Assembly (NCBI GenBank): GCA_950295325.1 | Contig: OX485804.1 | Span: 10,044,001 to 10,108,000 of the forward strand | Direction: 5' to 3' | Source of the DNA: Polytrichum commune | Lineage: Eukaryota; Streptophyta; Polytrichopsida; Polytrichales; Polytrichaceae | DNA: 64,000 bases | Shown here: positions 24,711-36,354 of the stretch, piece after piece | Position numbering within the stretch: position 1 is the first letter of the stretch | Layout of the letters: each line of letters begins with the position of its first letter | Translations under genes and position numbers: made by a program | The notes under the pieces: generated by a model | What the model was told of the DNA's origin: nothing | Databases searched by the model: none | What the model saw: the letters and a program-made list of their open reading frames with translations, nothing else

Positions 24711-26316
24711 ATGCCAATAACCCGATGCCCACAGGATTCATCTTACACCAATCATGGCCATCTATGATGCAAATGTAAAGATTGGTGCTTTCATTTCGGA
24801 AGGTGGGTTACGGAAAGAAGAGTAGATGTAATTTGTTATGTTTTCAATGTTTGGTCATTCTTGGTTGCGCAAATATGAGAGCCTTAGTTCGGTGAAGGCC
24901 TCCAAAAAGAGAGGTCATGTTTGGTCAACACAATCTAAAGTTGGCAGACGAAGCACTCAACATAGTGTTAACAGTTTATGTTTGTGAGATCAAGAGGATT
25001 TCAATGTACCGAATAACATGTCGTTTGGATACGGTATGCAAAACTTATCATGAGTGTTAGGTTGCATTTGTAGGTGAGAGGAAACCAACACATGTATCAC
25101 ATGTTCGGGGGTTGTACATCTTCATGATCAATATGTACATGTTGTGCAAGATTTCTAGGTGTTGGTCGTTTTAGGTCAGGTTTTGGGTTTGGGTCTACAC
25201 ACTTGATAATATAATTGGTGGACAATGAGTGGTTATAAATGGAGGGACAAGCATGTTGGCATTTACATAGCCTAATAAAATTGACAGTAGCAAGATAGTT
25301 TGCCTGCTTATGTGGGGACACTCTCGGTACTTTCACTATGTCTTTAAAACATGATCAATATGGCGTTACATCCCAATTTCATCCATTCTTAATTTGCATG
25401 CTAATTTACATTGTTCTTTATCTAATTTTTGAAACATCATATTGTATACTTTCCAAGAAAGGAACGAATGTGGTGAGGGATATGTTATGTTAATTTACAA
25501 ACTTGTGGCCACATAGCATATGTGCTTTTTAAAACATTATATTGAACAACTTTTAGAATTTATCTTCATGTTACGTACTAAACATTATAACATGATTCCA
25601 TCTTGTTACATGCTCAAGGAGGTGCGCCTGATTACACCAATTCTTGGGTGTATGTCACATGTAAGAAATACAACCAAAATGTGCAATTTTATTTGGGAAT
25701 GAAACATTGTGGACTTGGCAACCAACACTTGGAGGTAACCAAATTTGCGTTTTCACCCTAGACCTAATATATAATATTGTATATGGTTACAATTTTAATG
25801 TCCTCAGAAGAACCCTGTCAACATACATCATGTGAACTTTTATACACTACAATGAGGAATCCCAACGTGAGGCAACACATTGAGGTTCCCTAGCACCAAC
25901 AATGTCCACATCAATTCCCTCTATTTGTAGCATGGGATAGATAGAGAGAGTTGTTATGGACCTTGCCTTGGGTGGACACAACAATGTGGTTGTGAAGTTG
26001 TCCTTTGTGTAGGTACCTTTGCTTTGGACAATGGCTCCACTTGTCCATAGTTCATGAGTGTCTTTCCCCACCCCCTTAGACTTGGAGATTCCTTCAAATA
26101 AGACATCAATTTGGCTTATATGAAGACTTGTCTGTCAAGTGTATTGTAGCATATTTCATAGAAGGTCTTCATCGCCCAAGGTTACACAAACACCATAAAC
26201 TCAAGCATGATGAAATGGACGAGAAATATAATTACCTTCTCTCACCTCTAACCGAGGTTGGAAAAGAAGTAAAACGTATGTGCTTTAGAGCAACATTCTA
26301 ATCTCAAAGGTGAGAG

Positions 26317-26338
26317 GTGTGTGTGTGTGTGTGTGTGT
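26317..26338. repeat. GT microsatellite
   Basis: About eleven GT units in intergenic DNA. Confidence 0.9.
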
Positions 26339-29300
26339 TTCCACACTTCATTGTTTGGCAATAGTTATGACATTCTCAAATGGGGTGCTATAGGTACAGT
26401 ACCTAAACTAAGTAGTTTGGTTTGGGGTTTACTTGTGTGTAATGTGTACCATGCAAAGTTATCATTACATGAACATATATAACATTTACATTGGTTGATT
26501 GGACAATTTGCTTTGGGGTTTACTACTTGTGTGTAATCCATGCATGTTATCATGGGTAAGTATGTTCAAAATACAAATGGATTCACCTCAAACTAAAAAT
26601 TCTATTTGCCAAAACTTCAATTGCCATGTTAGATAGCATCGCATCTTTTTGTGCATCTAAATGAATTGAATGTATATTCCATAGAGGTCTCTTTGCTTCA
26701 ATACAAGATGATTATTTTCTCTTCGATTATTACCACATGTCAGCCCTAGCACCTTGTTTGAGACCTACTTGAATCTCACATAAACACTACATTTTGACAC
26801 ATATACAGATGAAATATAGTGCCATCCATTGTAATACATATAGGTGGGCCCAAACTATGCGTGATGGCAATTTGTTCTACACATGGACTACCAAATTGGT
26901 GTTGTGTTTTTAAAATAATGGTTGATCATCCATTGCATACTCATGACATTATTGAGCTAATCAAAAGGTTTGAAGCATATTATTTCAGTTCTATAATGTT
27001 ACAGGAGAGCTCAATGGCCTTCTTGCACCTTATATTTTCTTGAAAGATGCATATGAGTTTATGAATGAAATCGATTGGTTATGGCACAAATAATACGGGC
27101 ATACTTTCCACTAGCCTACAAGTACCTCATGTAGAACATCTCAAAAAGCTCTATTCAATTTATTATTAAAAAAATACGAATTGAAAGGATGTTTCTTGTG
27201 CAACTATCCACCCTTTGCAAACCACCAACGTGTTATGAAGGCACTTTTTGAACAAGATACTGAATTGTACATTCTAAGTGTTCAATCAATATCATGTCCA
27301 AACAAATCTTTCATAATGTGTTGGTAAATTAACAAGGGGTGAAATTATAACATTAGGGGATAATGAGCATTATTGGTCCTTGACATAGTGGGTTTGGACA
27401 ATAGATGGCATGTGTATTTGCTTGTGATCAATCAATGAATCAAATTCTCCATAAGGAGTTATGATTTTCATGTTTTGTGTCGATAAGTGGTGTGCAATCG
27501 ATGAACATATGTCACCCTAGTGGAACATAATCATAAACTTCATCATAAGAAGAGGTCCCCATGTCCAAGTTTCACTTGACAAAAAAATATAAAAATATAA
27601 AAATATAAAAGACATTCATGCAAATTGTACATGGCTTGAACCTTGTATTGTTTCAAATTTGGTTTAAACTATTTGAAATCCTTAAAATTCATAAATAGTG
27701 CACATCAAATCAAAAGTAAATGAAGCTTGACACATAGACTTTAATCATCACTATAGAATACCCAAAATTAAATATCCACTCACAAATATGGTAGTTGTAA
27801 TGTCATATTTCTTTGAAATTAAAATTACTTTCATATCATTCATTATATGCCATAATTGGTTGTCACTTAAGAAGCTCAAATTAAAAGCTATACAACCTCA
27901 ACAATACGAGGCATTGTTTCATTTCAAAACTAACATTTGCTCACATAGAGTTCACCGAGTTACTTCAATGCACTAACCCTATGGATGGGAACTTTAAGTG
28001 GATATTAACCCCTAACTTCTCAAGCCTATGAAAGGGTTGTGTATTTCACTCGATGTTGGTTATGGAATATTCATGGGGAAATGTTGAGGTTAAAATGATA
28101 TTGATTTGTAGGATCTTGAAACATGGGAGATGAGCTATTATGAGCACATGAAGCTTTTTGGATTTTTACACTATAACAATTGAAGAGAGTGATGCACAAG
28201 AAAATGCCATGGTGTGACCCCTAAAAAGAAGCTTTTGTCCAGTCAAATTCACCTAAAAAACTGCGGAATGTTTGTGCGATCCACCAAATGGAAAGAACTC
28301 AATAGTCAAATGCCTCCACAAATTTGCATGCCAAAGTGTGCAAACCACATCAGGTTAGCCACCTTGCATTTGGAGTATGTAAACTATCCTAGATTTTCAA
28401 CCACATATGTGCGAAGAATTCTTAAAAAACAAGAGAACATCCAAATGTTAAGTTGAGCATTGGATGTGAGCACAAAGGCCCCTTTTACATGGATATGAAA
28501 ATAAAAACAAACTTCTACCAAAATAAACACCTTTGATGTTGATGCAAAGTTTGCATTGGGGTGGCAACCATTGATTGGAGTCAACACCCTCAAATGAGCC
28601 TCCCAACACAACAAAAACATGACCACTTTAGACTTTAAATTTTTTTTCTTCACATTCTAGTCATCTCCAAATTGCATGGCTCATGTGTCTATGGGTAGAT
28701 ACACGTATGGACTTGGTGTTTGTAGTCGATCTGATTACAAATGAACGAGGTGTGGCAAGGTTATTGTAGGGTAGAAATCATCCATCGGTCATGAAATGGT
28801 TGCTTGGGAAATAAGGGATTAACAAACGTGCTTCACAAAGTTCATTCTTTCTAGCCTTGGAAGTATCATTTATAGCACATGAAAATGTGTGTTACTATGC
28901 TAAAAGAAGCACGAACCTCGAGGGTTTAGGGTTCAGTATGCATTCCACAAGACACCAAATTCTCTCACATGTGGTGACCATGAGTAGCATCTAATGCGAG
29001 TGAGGATTGTGTATATGATAGATATGTGTGCCTAGATTGGTTACAATAGCAGCTCAACGCCCTTGCTCGTGTTGATTGGACACCTATATTTCAAATGGTA
29101 TATGGCATGGCATACCCCAAAAGGATTGTGCTACTACATATCTTTCTCGGCATATGATTAACCATTCTCTAGATGCTTTTCCCTTAGAAGAAAGATTGTT
29201 ATAATAACTTCACAAAGGTCCAGTCGCACCACCTAGTTAAGAGAATTGGCTAACCAAAAATCTAGCTAACTAAAATCATGGTTGTACCACCTAGCTAGGA

Positions 29301-29705
29301 AATTTAGTTAATAATGTGAGTCAATGAAATCAACTACCATGGAGGATTCTTTATTTCAACAAAAACAAATTTAAAAATATATCCTCAAAATTTGTCACTC
29401 GTAATGTTCACATTCACCACAACTCACATGTATCCTACTTGCATACTACATTCCAACCCATGTAAAGATGAAATAAGCAACATTCTATAGTAATTCATAC
29501 ACAAGCTAATTGATCGCAAAGCCGCACATCTTAGTTACCACTAACCAAAGGTTGACCAGTTTGAGAGAGGAGTTAAGGTTGACCGACCTAAATTTTGCTC
29601 AACTTGCTCAAATTTTGAATTTGACACTGATATGATTTATTCTAATTTTGTAGCCACATCATTTGTGTTTCATTATGACTAAATAAATTAAATATTACGT
29701 TGGTT

Positions 29706-29732
29706 ATCATCATCATCATCATCATCATCATC
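29706..29732. repeat. ATC microsatellite
   Basis: About nine ATC units in intergenic DNA, just upstream of a MITE at 29883. Confidence 0.9.
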
Positions 29733-29882
29733 TAATTGTTATATTGAAAATGATATTTTTGTGATATGTTATACTTTCAAATGTATGCTAATTTAGGACA
29801 ATGTAAGAAATATTGTGGTCTGCCTCGTAGTGGAACAAAGAAGAGATGGGGGTAATGAAAGGTTCTTTACGAAAACTTAGAC

Positions 29883-30183
29883 TACACTAAATATGATATT
29901 TAGTGTTAGATACACTAAATACGAACACTACACTAAAGATCACTAACCCTATGAAAGTAAGTAACATTAAATGTAAACTCAAACACTAAATATCATCTAT
30001 GGTAATATGTGAAAGTTACATGCACGAATTTAGTGTTTAGGAGGAAAGAGGTGGCAACAAGGAAGGCGGCGGCGGCGCATTTATGTCTAACACTAATTAT
30101 CAAAGAATTGAAAATTAATGTTGAGCAGAGTAGGGCGGTAAAACACTAAATCTAATCAAACACTAAATATCATATTTTGTGTA
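29883..30183. mobile_element. MITE family B2 with palindromic ends
   Basis: The left end TACACTAAATATGATATTTAGTGTT and the right end (complement of ATATCATATTTTGTGTAC) are inverted relative to each other, and the left is itself a palindrome. The interior is different from family B, but one segment is also found inverted at 14690-14830. A GGCGGCGGCGGC run sits at about 30063-30076. Confidence 0.7.
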
Positions 30184-31702
30184 CTCATTCTAAAAGTTAA
30201 TTAGCATTAGGGGCATGGATGAATTAAGACGTCTTCACAAAAGCAAGGTCCCAAAATTTAGCAAATTTCTAGTATGATGAATTTTTATTTGAACCTTAAT
30301 TAACTAGGTGGTGCAACCCTAAGATAGATTAGCTCTCACATAGGTTAGCTATCTCATATGTTAGCTAACCCTCTTAACTGCACAATACAACTAATTTGAG
30401 TGGTTACTTACTCTAACCGGAGCCTTGACCGGGATTTACGGCTGGACAATAAGTCAGGTTTTGGTTGCATGTGACCACTTACGGTCGATTATGTAGATTT
30501 CAACAAATTGTCTTGTTTGTGATTACTCGTCAAAACAGCAACTTCATTTCTACATTTTTTCATTGTTAGCAAGCCGTTGACAATCAATTTCGTGATAACG
30601 GAAGTAATTTGTGACATGACCCTGATGTTTGTGAACAATGCAGGTTACAATCAGACAATTTACAAGATTCGGAAGCAATCCTGGAACACCTTTAAAGTGT
30701 ACCACTCAATCAAATCTTTGTGACTATTTAGCACCCAATGCTGATACTATAAACAATTCACTAACACTAATTCCCATAAAAAGCTGAGATACTTTCATCA
30801 AAGCACCTCGCATGGTTGGTAACCTACATGAAGACGAAAAACAAAAAGAGACAGAAGAAAAGAGAATGAACACATTGATGTGACCGCCTTGACAATGGTC
30901 CATTAGGCATCCAAATGTCTTGTTTGAGTGGAGGAAAATGTAGTGCCTAGTGGGACTCTGGTACACTCGAATGAGGCAGGTGAAATATTAGATCAAGGGG
31001 ACTGAGGTGTGCTTATCTTGCAGTTTACGTTTGTTAAGGATGGTATAAGTGAGATTCTTTTGAAGAGCATTAAGAGGGTTTCCATCAGGCTTTGCATTTT
31101 GGAGGTTTGGATACCAAAATTGGAGATTGGCAATGGCAGAAGTGTGAATGACTATGAAAACTTGCTGGTATAGCATTATTACTCTGAACCCATTCTTTGA
31201 ATCTAGGAACTTTCCTTCCTGGTGGTTTCATTTTGATTGGAGGTCACATGCAGTTCATATGGCAGATGTATTAAATATGAACATTACATAACTGCAAATT
31301 GCACCACACGAGATTGAATCATTCTGTGCATCTTCACCTTCCAGACGAATTGAGTAAGAGGAAATATTTCTATGGTAGGGTAATGAGGTTCAGACAAGAG
31401 CCGGTCATCAAGAGTGTAAAAATATATTTTGAAATATCAAATAGATCCCGTGCTCCAGTAAAACAGTTTCCAACAAGGAATCAGAATGATAAAATCCTAA
31501 TGTTGGAAGTGACAAAATGGATGTCCTATGATCTCAAGACTTTGCTCACACATGCCAATCTCGTCTAAATACGAAATATTAAAACCTGATTGGATTTAGT
31601 ATCTACGTGCAGTCCACAGAAGTGAAAATTACAGCAGTATGTAGTACCTAAACAACTGTGCCTCTTATGGATAAAATGAATTCCAGTGCTTCAACCTCAA
31701 AA

Positions 31703-31838
31703 AGATGTTGCTTACATGTATGGAGAAAAGCTAAGATATAAACTTCCCATCATCTTCTAGTCAGCTTTCATGTTTGCCCCATGCGGCAGACGGTCAACCA
31801 TGGAAGGGAGGACTTCTGCAGACTCGATATGGGGCATT
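31703..31838 (-). ncRNA. H/ACA snoRNA-like unit 1
   Basis: Read on the minus strand, the first hairpin (31836-31775) closes with TGCCCCA pairing to TGGGGCA. It opens into an internal loop (TATCGAGTCT opposite CGCA), then closes again with GCAG/CTGC and GTC/GAC. This is the shape of an H/ACA arm with a pseudouridylation pocket. It is followed by ACATGA, which fits the H box (ANANNA). A weaker second hairpin comes next, then ACA three bases before a likely 3' end (AGCAACATCT). The length of 136 nt is typical of the class. The fold was found by eye; no target RNA was identified. Confidence 0.5.
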
Positions 31839-31886
31839 TCAGTGCCAATCTAGACCTAAAAACTCGACATTCAAAGATTCCCAAAC

Positions 31887-32008
31887 AAGACTGCTCATGT
31901 CTATGGAGAAAAACTTGCCATCATCTTCAAGTCAGCCTCCATATTCGCCCAATGCAGCAGACAATTCACCATGAAAAAGCTTACTGCTGCAGACTCGATA
32001 TGGGGCAA
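31887..32008 (-). ncRNA. H/ACA snoRNA-like unit 2 (degenerate)
   Basis: The most diverged copy. The lower stem has lost one pair (TGCCCCA against TTGGGCG), while the upper stem has changed on both sides (CAGT with ATTG replacing GTCC with GGAC) and still pairs. The H-box position reads ATATGG and the 3' box reads AGT instead of ACA. It may be a decaying copy. Confidence 0.35.
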
Positions 32009-32066
32009 CCCAATTCACATCATTCTGTCCACCACTTATCAACGTACGTGCAAATACTGGAAAAAA

Positions 32067-32202
32067 AGATGTCGCTCACACATATGGAGAAAAACTTAGA
32101 TTGCAGTTTCTCATCATCTTCTAGTCAGCATTCATTTCTGCCCCATGCGGCAGACGGTCCACCATTAAGAGGAAGACTGCTGCAGACTCGATATGGGACA
32201 GC
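32067..32202 (-). ncRNA. H/ACA snoRNA-like unit 3
   Basis: Same two-hairpin layout as unit 1. The lower stem keeps all seven pairs, one through a T-G wobble (TGTCCCA with TGGGGCA). The upper stem also uses a wobble (GTCT with GGAC). The hinge has AAATGA, a good H box. The 3' end reads GCGACATCT followed by a T run, placing ACA three bases from the end. Confidence 0.5.
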
Positions 32203-32307
32203 ATTGATAAACAGTTTTCATAATTTCTGGGATAGTTCCCAACTGTAAATTCAAGAGTGACAATCATACAGCTACATCATTAGTTTGAAATCTTTCTTAG
32301 ATTAGAG

Positions 32308-32440
32308 AAATATTGCTCACATATATGGAGGAAAGCTATAGTAACTTCCCATCATCTTCTAGTCAGCTTCCATATTTGCCCCACGCGGCAGACGGTCCAC
32401 CATAGAAAGGAGGACTGCTGCAGACTCGATATGGGGCAAC
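32308..32440 (-). ncRNA. H/ACA snoRNA-like unit 4
   Basis: The first hairpin pairs best of all copies: TGCCCCA with TGGGGCA, GCAG with CTGC and GTCC with GGAC, around a TATCGAGTCT pocket. The hinge is ATATGG and the terminal box is ATA rather than ACA; the latter is a known tolerated variant. A partial fifth copy follows at about 32605-32690. Confidence 0.45.
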
Positions 32441-32944
32441 AGACAAAATGCATCACTTTTCCCTAGACTATCGATATTCCATTATATTCACGGATGATTC
32501 CAGTGCAACTCTACTTTTATAGAGCGCAGAAAACCTCTACTTCGAACAAGATGTGAACCTGCAACTTCTTTTTTCTTGTTGCAGATCGATAATACAAAAC
32601 AAGATATTGCTCATATTCATATGGAAGAATCTCAATCCAGATTTCCCCGCCCAGCAGACGGTCCACCATGAAAATAAGGGTGGCTACCTAATACTCAAGA
32701 CAGCTAGGAATTGCAACATAATACACCACTGGACAAGTAAAACTTCGCTATGACTTTATCTCGAAAACGTGGAAAAACTACAGTGCATGCATCAGGAAAG
32801 TAAAAGCATATCGTGAATTGAACCATGCAAGGACGAAGTCAAGGTTGGAGATGGAAGTACTTTCTTTACTGTTCAACATTAAAATGTATTCTCATCAATG
32901 TACTTTCAAAAACCCTCTGATAAGAGAGACCTTAACGGACTGAC

Positions 32945-33987
<1,043 letters not shown>

Positions 33988-34076
33988 GTTGGTGTCGGAG
34001 CGAGCGCAGCTGCGTAGAGCAAACACGCAGGCTGGAAAGAGAGAGACGATCGCACCCGAGCCTGACCTTCAACACC

Positions 34077-34096
34077 ACCAAACCCTAACCCTACGC
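34077..34096 (-). promoter_or_regulatory. Telo-box upstream of RPS9
   Basis: The plus strand reads AAACCCTAACCCTA about 90 bp before the RPS9 start codon. Telo-boxes (AAACCCTAA) close to the transcription start are characteristic of plant ribosomal-protein and translation genes, where they work with site II elements to drive expression in dividing cells. Confidence 0.7.
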
Positions 34097-34139
34097 TCTC
34101 AGCCCTTCGCCTCCCTAAGCCGTCCGATGCGACCCAACA

Positions 34140-36060
34140 TCTGACGGTTCCAAATGACAGGGTCTCATGGGGCAGCCTTGACGAGGGGAGCTCATCGAAC
34201 CGATGTTAATTCATGTCCACTATGCCACGTCATGCATGTTTAGCGTTACAATCGAATTATTGGCCTTTTTGGGCTTGAAAACCAAACGATTTAGGAAGAA
34301 AGAAACAAATAAATAAGTAATATTTGTAAGGTATAAGGGCCTTAATGGAGCTAGTCTTAAATTGTTGTGAATTGTCAAAGTCTATTGACATTGAGCTTTG
34401 AGAACGTCAAATGGGCCCTTGCAATTATGTTGATTGTTGAGCCAAGAATGATTAACAAATACTAGAGTACAAGTCCAATTTTTTTTACTCACATATTTTT
34501 ATGGTATTCATTCTTAAATTTGCATGTAATCACCTAGCACTTGAATACATGTAGGTGTTCGATTAAGAAGAGTAATTGAGTGAGACATGTGATATTATTT
34601 GTATTATGAGCAACATTCCTACACGTATCACATTGGCTTGTGCTTTCGGCCATATTCTAAAGCATGCCTCATGTGAGAAGTCACTTGCCCCTTAGGATTT
34701 AGAGATATCCACTAAAATATGATAAAGTATCTTGCAATGCTCTTGTGCATTCTTTGTGTTGATGCCATGTGAGATCTCTGACATAAGACCACTTAGCAAA
34801 CTTGCAATTCGCAACCTTATATTTATGACAAAAACTTGCCTTGTATAGCACACATTATATTCATTCATAAGAAATATGTTGGTGCATTATCTTACATGAA
34901 ATTATCGAATAATAAATCACTGTTCAATAATGTGCCAACCTTGGTTTCACATGTAAGAATCTCATTGGATGCTTTCTGCATGTGAAGGGTAGTTGGGCAA
35001 GTACTTGACATACATGTGAATGACCTATGATGTCTATAACCTCCACCAAAAATCCTCAAATTTCTACTTTATTAATCGATAATTCCAAGGCAACTACCAA
35101 TTCAAACATGTGTGCATGCAAAATGGAAAGGATGCAAGAGTGTGAACAAAGAGAAAATTACAACAACAACTCCGTGTGGAGAAGAGCACTAAAGGAAACA
35201 ATATGGCAAACTCTCAAAATGTATAACCTAAAGCAATGGGAATCAATGGGAGGAAAACTAGGGTTAAGGGTTTAGGAGGACCACTTTATTGTGGATATTT
35301 TCAATGAGTTCTAGAAATTTGCAAATGCCGTATGCACGAGAGGTATGGATAAGCTCATCCATTATGGATGAAGGATGCCTCCAAGAAGAATTCCATGTGT
35401 TGGGTATGTGCTTGATTCATCAACGTTGGTTCACATACAATATTGATCCAAGTTGTCTCTTATAAATCACATGAGGCATGTGAACATGGAATCCTTCTCT
35501 TGAGTTATTAACATGTAGTGTACAACACCCCTAAGATTTGTACTGGAGAAATGAGAGTTACAATGCATAATATTACATATGCTAGTGTTTGTTTCAAAGT
35601 TGCATACCTAGCTTATGTATTCCTATGAGGTTCAACACCATTTTATTTTATTTTCTTCATAAGATCATATCCTAGTTGTCATGTCCATATTGAATGGAAC
35701 CTCTAAAAAGGATGTATTTTAAACGACCTAGCTTATTTAGTTAGGTGATAGTTGCCTAACCTCCTCACACACACATATGAGTACACTAAATATAGGATTT
35801 AGTGATGACTTAAAAATTAATATGTCATGTTGATTAAAATGGTCTTTGTAACTTGTCATGTAACACCAAATGTCATATGACATCCTCTCTAGTTGTCACC
35901 CAATAATTAGAAGACAATTAATGTGGGTCGATGATGAATATTGTGGGCCACACTAAACCATATATTCACCTATTGGAATATTGGGGCTCCAAAAGCTGGT
36001 TTCAAAATCTCTAACTGAAGCTTAGAACTAATATTTTCGTTCGTGTGAAAAGGCCATGAA
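34140..36060. other. Gene-free stretch between RPS9 and the TBC gene
   Basis: AT-rich DNA with no recognised gene. A family B-like end (GTACACTAAATATAGGATTTAGTG) is at 35781-35805 and may mark a decayed MITE extending to about 35900. Nothing else organised was seen. Confidence 0.55.
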
Positions 36061-36076
36061 TATGATGATGGAAACC

Positions 36077-36098
36077 TACGTGGACTTCTGACGTGGCG
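36077..36098 (+). promoter_or_regulatory. Two ACGTGG elements upstream of the TBC gene
   Basis: CTACGTGGAC and GACGTGGC lie about 260 bp before the start codon of the TBC gene, immediately followed by GGTTGAC, a W-box core. ACGT-core elements are bound by plant bZIP factors. The location suits a promoter, but no TATA box was recognised. Confidence 0.35.
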
Positions 36099-36354
36099 GT
36101 TGACTCCCTCAAGACTCTTCTCCAAAGAACCAGCCCAGCTCTTTGGGACATTACTTCATCGACGATATTCAAGCTCGCACGCATTCTCGTAAGATTTCGA
36201 TCTGTTCGAATTCGCCAACTTTCGTCAACTCAAACCCCATTCCGCTCTAATTTCTTTACAAGATGTGAGGATGGCAGCTTCGGACGAGAGCAGTTTGGTC
36301 TGCTCCTGCTAAGGATTTGTTGCAAGATTTGAAGCAAGCAAGCATTCAAGAGCG

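Larger units (their letters stand above)
24481..31702. other. Large AT-rich gene-free region
   Basis: About 7 kb without a recognisable gene. Open frames are all under 100 codons and look random. It contains a short block shared with 45626-45673, a GT microsatellite, an ATC microsatellite and one MITE. Much of the rest is probably decayed transposon sequence, but I could not identify reverse transcriptase, integrase or paired long terminal repeats. Confidence 0.6.
31703..32690 (-). repeat. Array of four and a half diverged 120-136-bp units
   Basis: Units start about 184, 180 and 241 bp apart. Each contains CATCATCTTC-AGTCAGC, GCAGACGGTC-ACCAT and CTGCAGACTCGATATGGG in that order on the plus strand, whereas the spacers between them are not alike. 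The array lies downstream of RPS9, and the units read in the same direction as RPS9. Conserved units with divergent spacers argue for selection on the unit rather than simple satellite drift. Confidence 0.85.

Noticed and set aside
24481-29400. Search for LTR retrotransposons in the large gene-free region
   Set aside because: No paired long terminal repeats, primer-binding site, polypurine tract or polyprotein motifs were visible, so no element is claimed.
31703-31838. C/D box snoRNA reading, because of GATGATGG and CTGA in each unit
   Set aside because: The boxes are in the wrong order and too close together, with CTGA preceding the GATGATGG, and no terminal stem brings them together. The H/ACA layout fits better.
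31781-32248. 155-codon plus-strand frame through the repeat array
   Set aside because: It crosses units and divergent spacers alike, and the protein does not repeat with the units. The conserved feature is the minus-strand fold, not this frame.
31703-32690. CRISPR array or simple satellite reading of the repeats
   Set aside because: A eukaryotic gene context, units longer than 120 bp, strong divergence between units and irregular spacing all argue against it.
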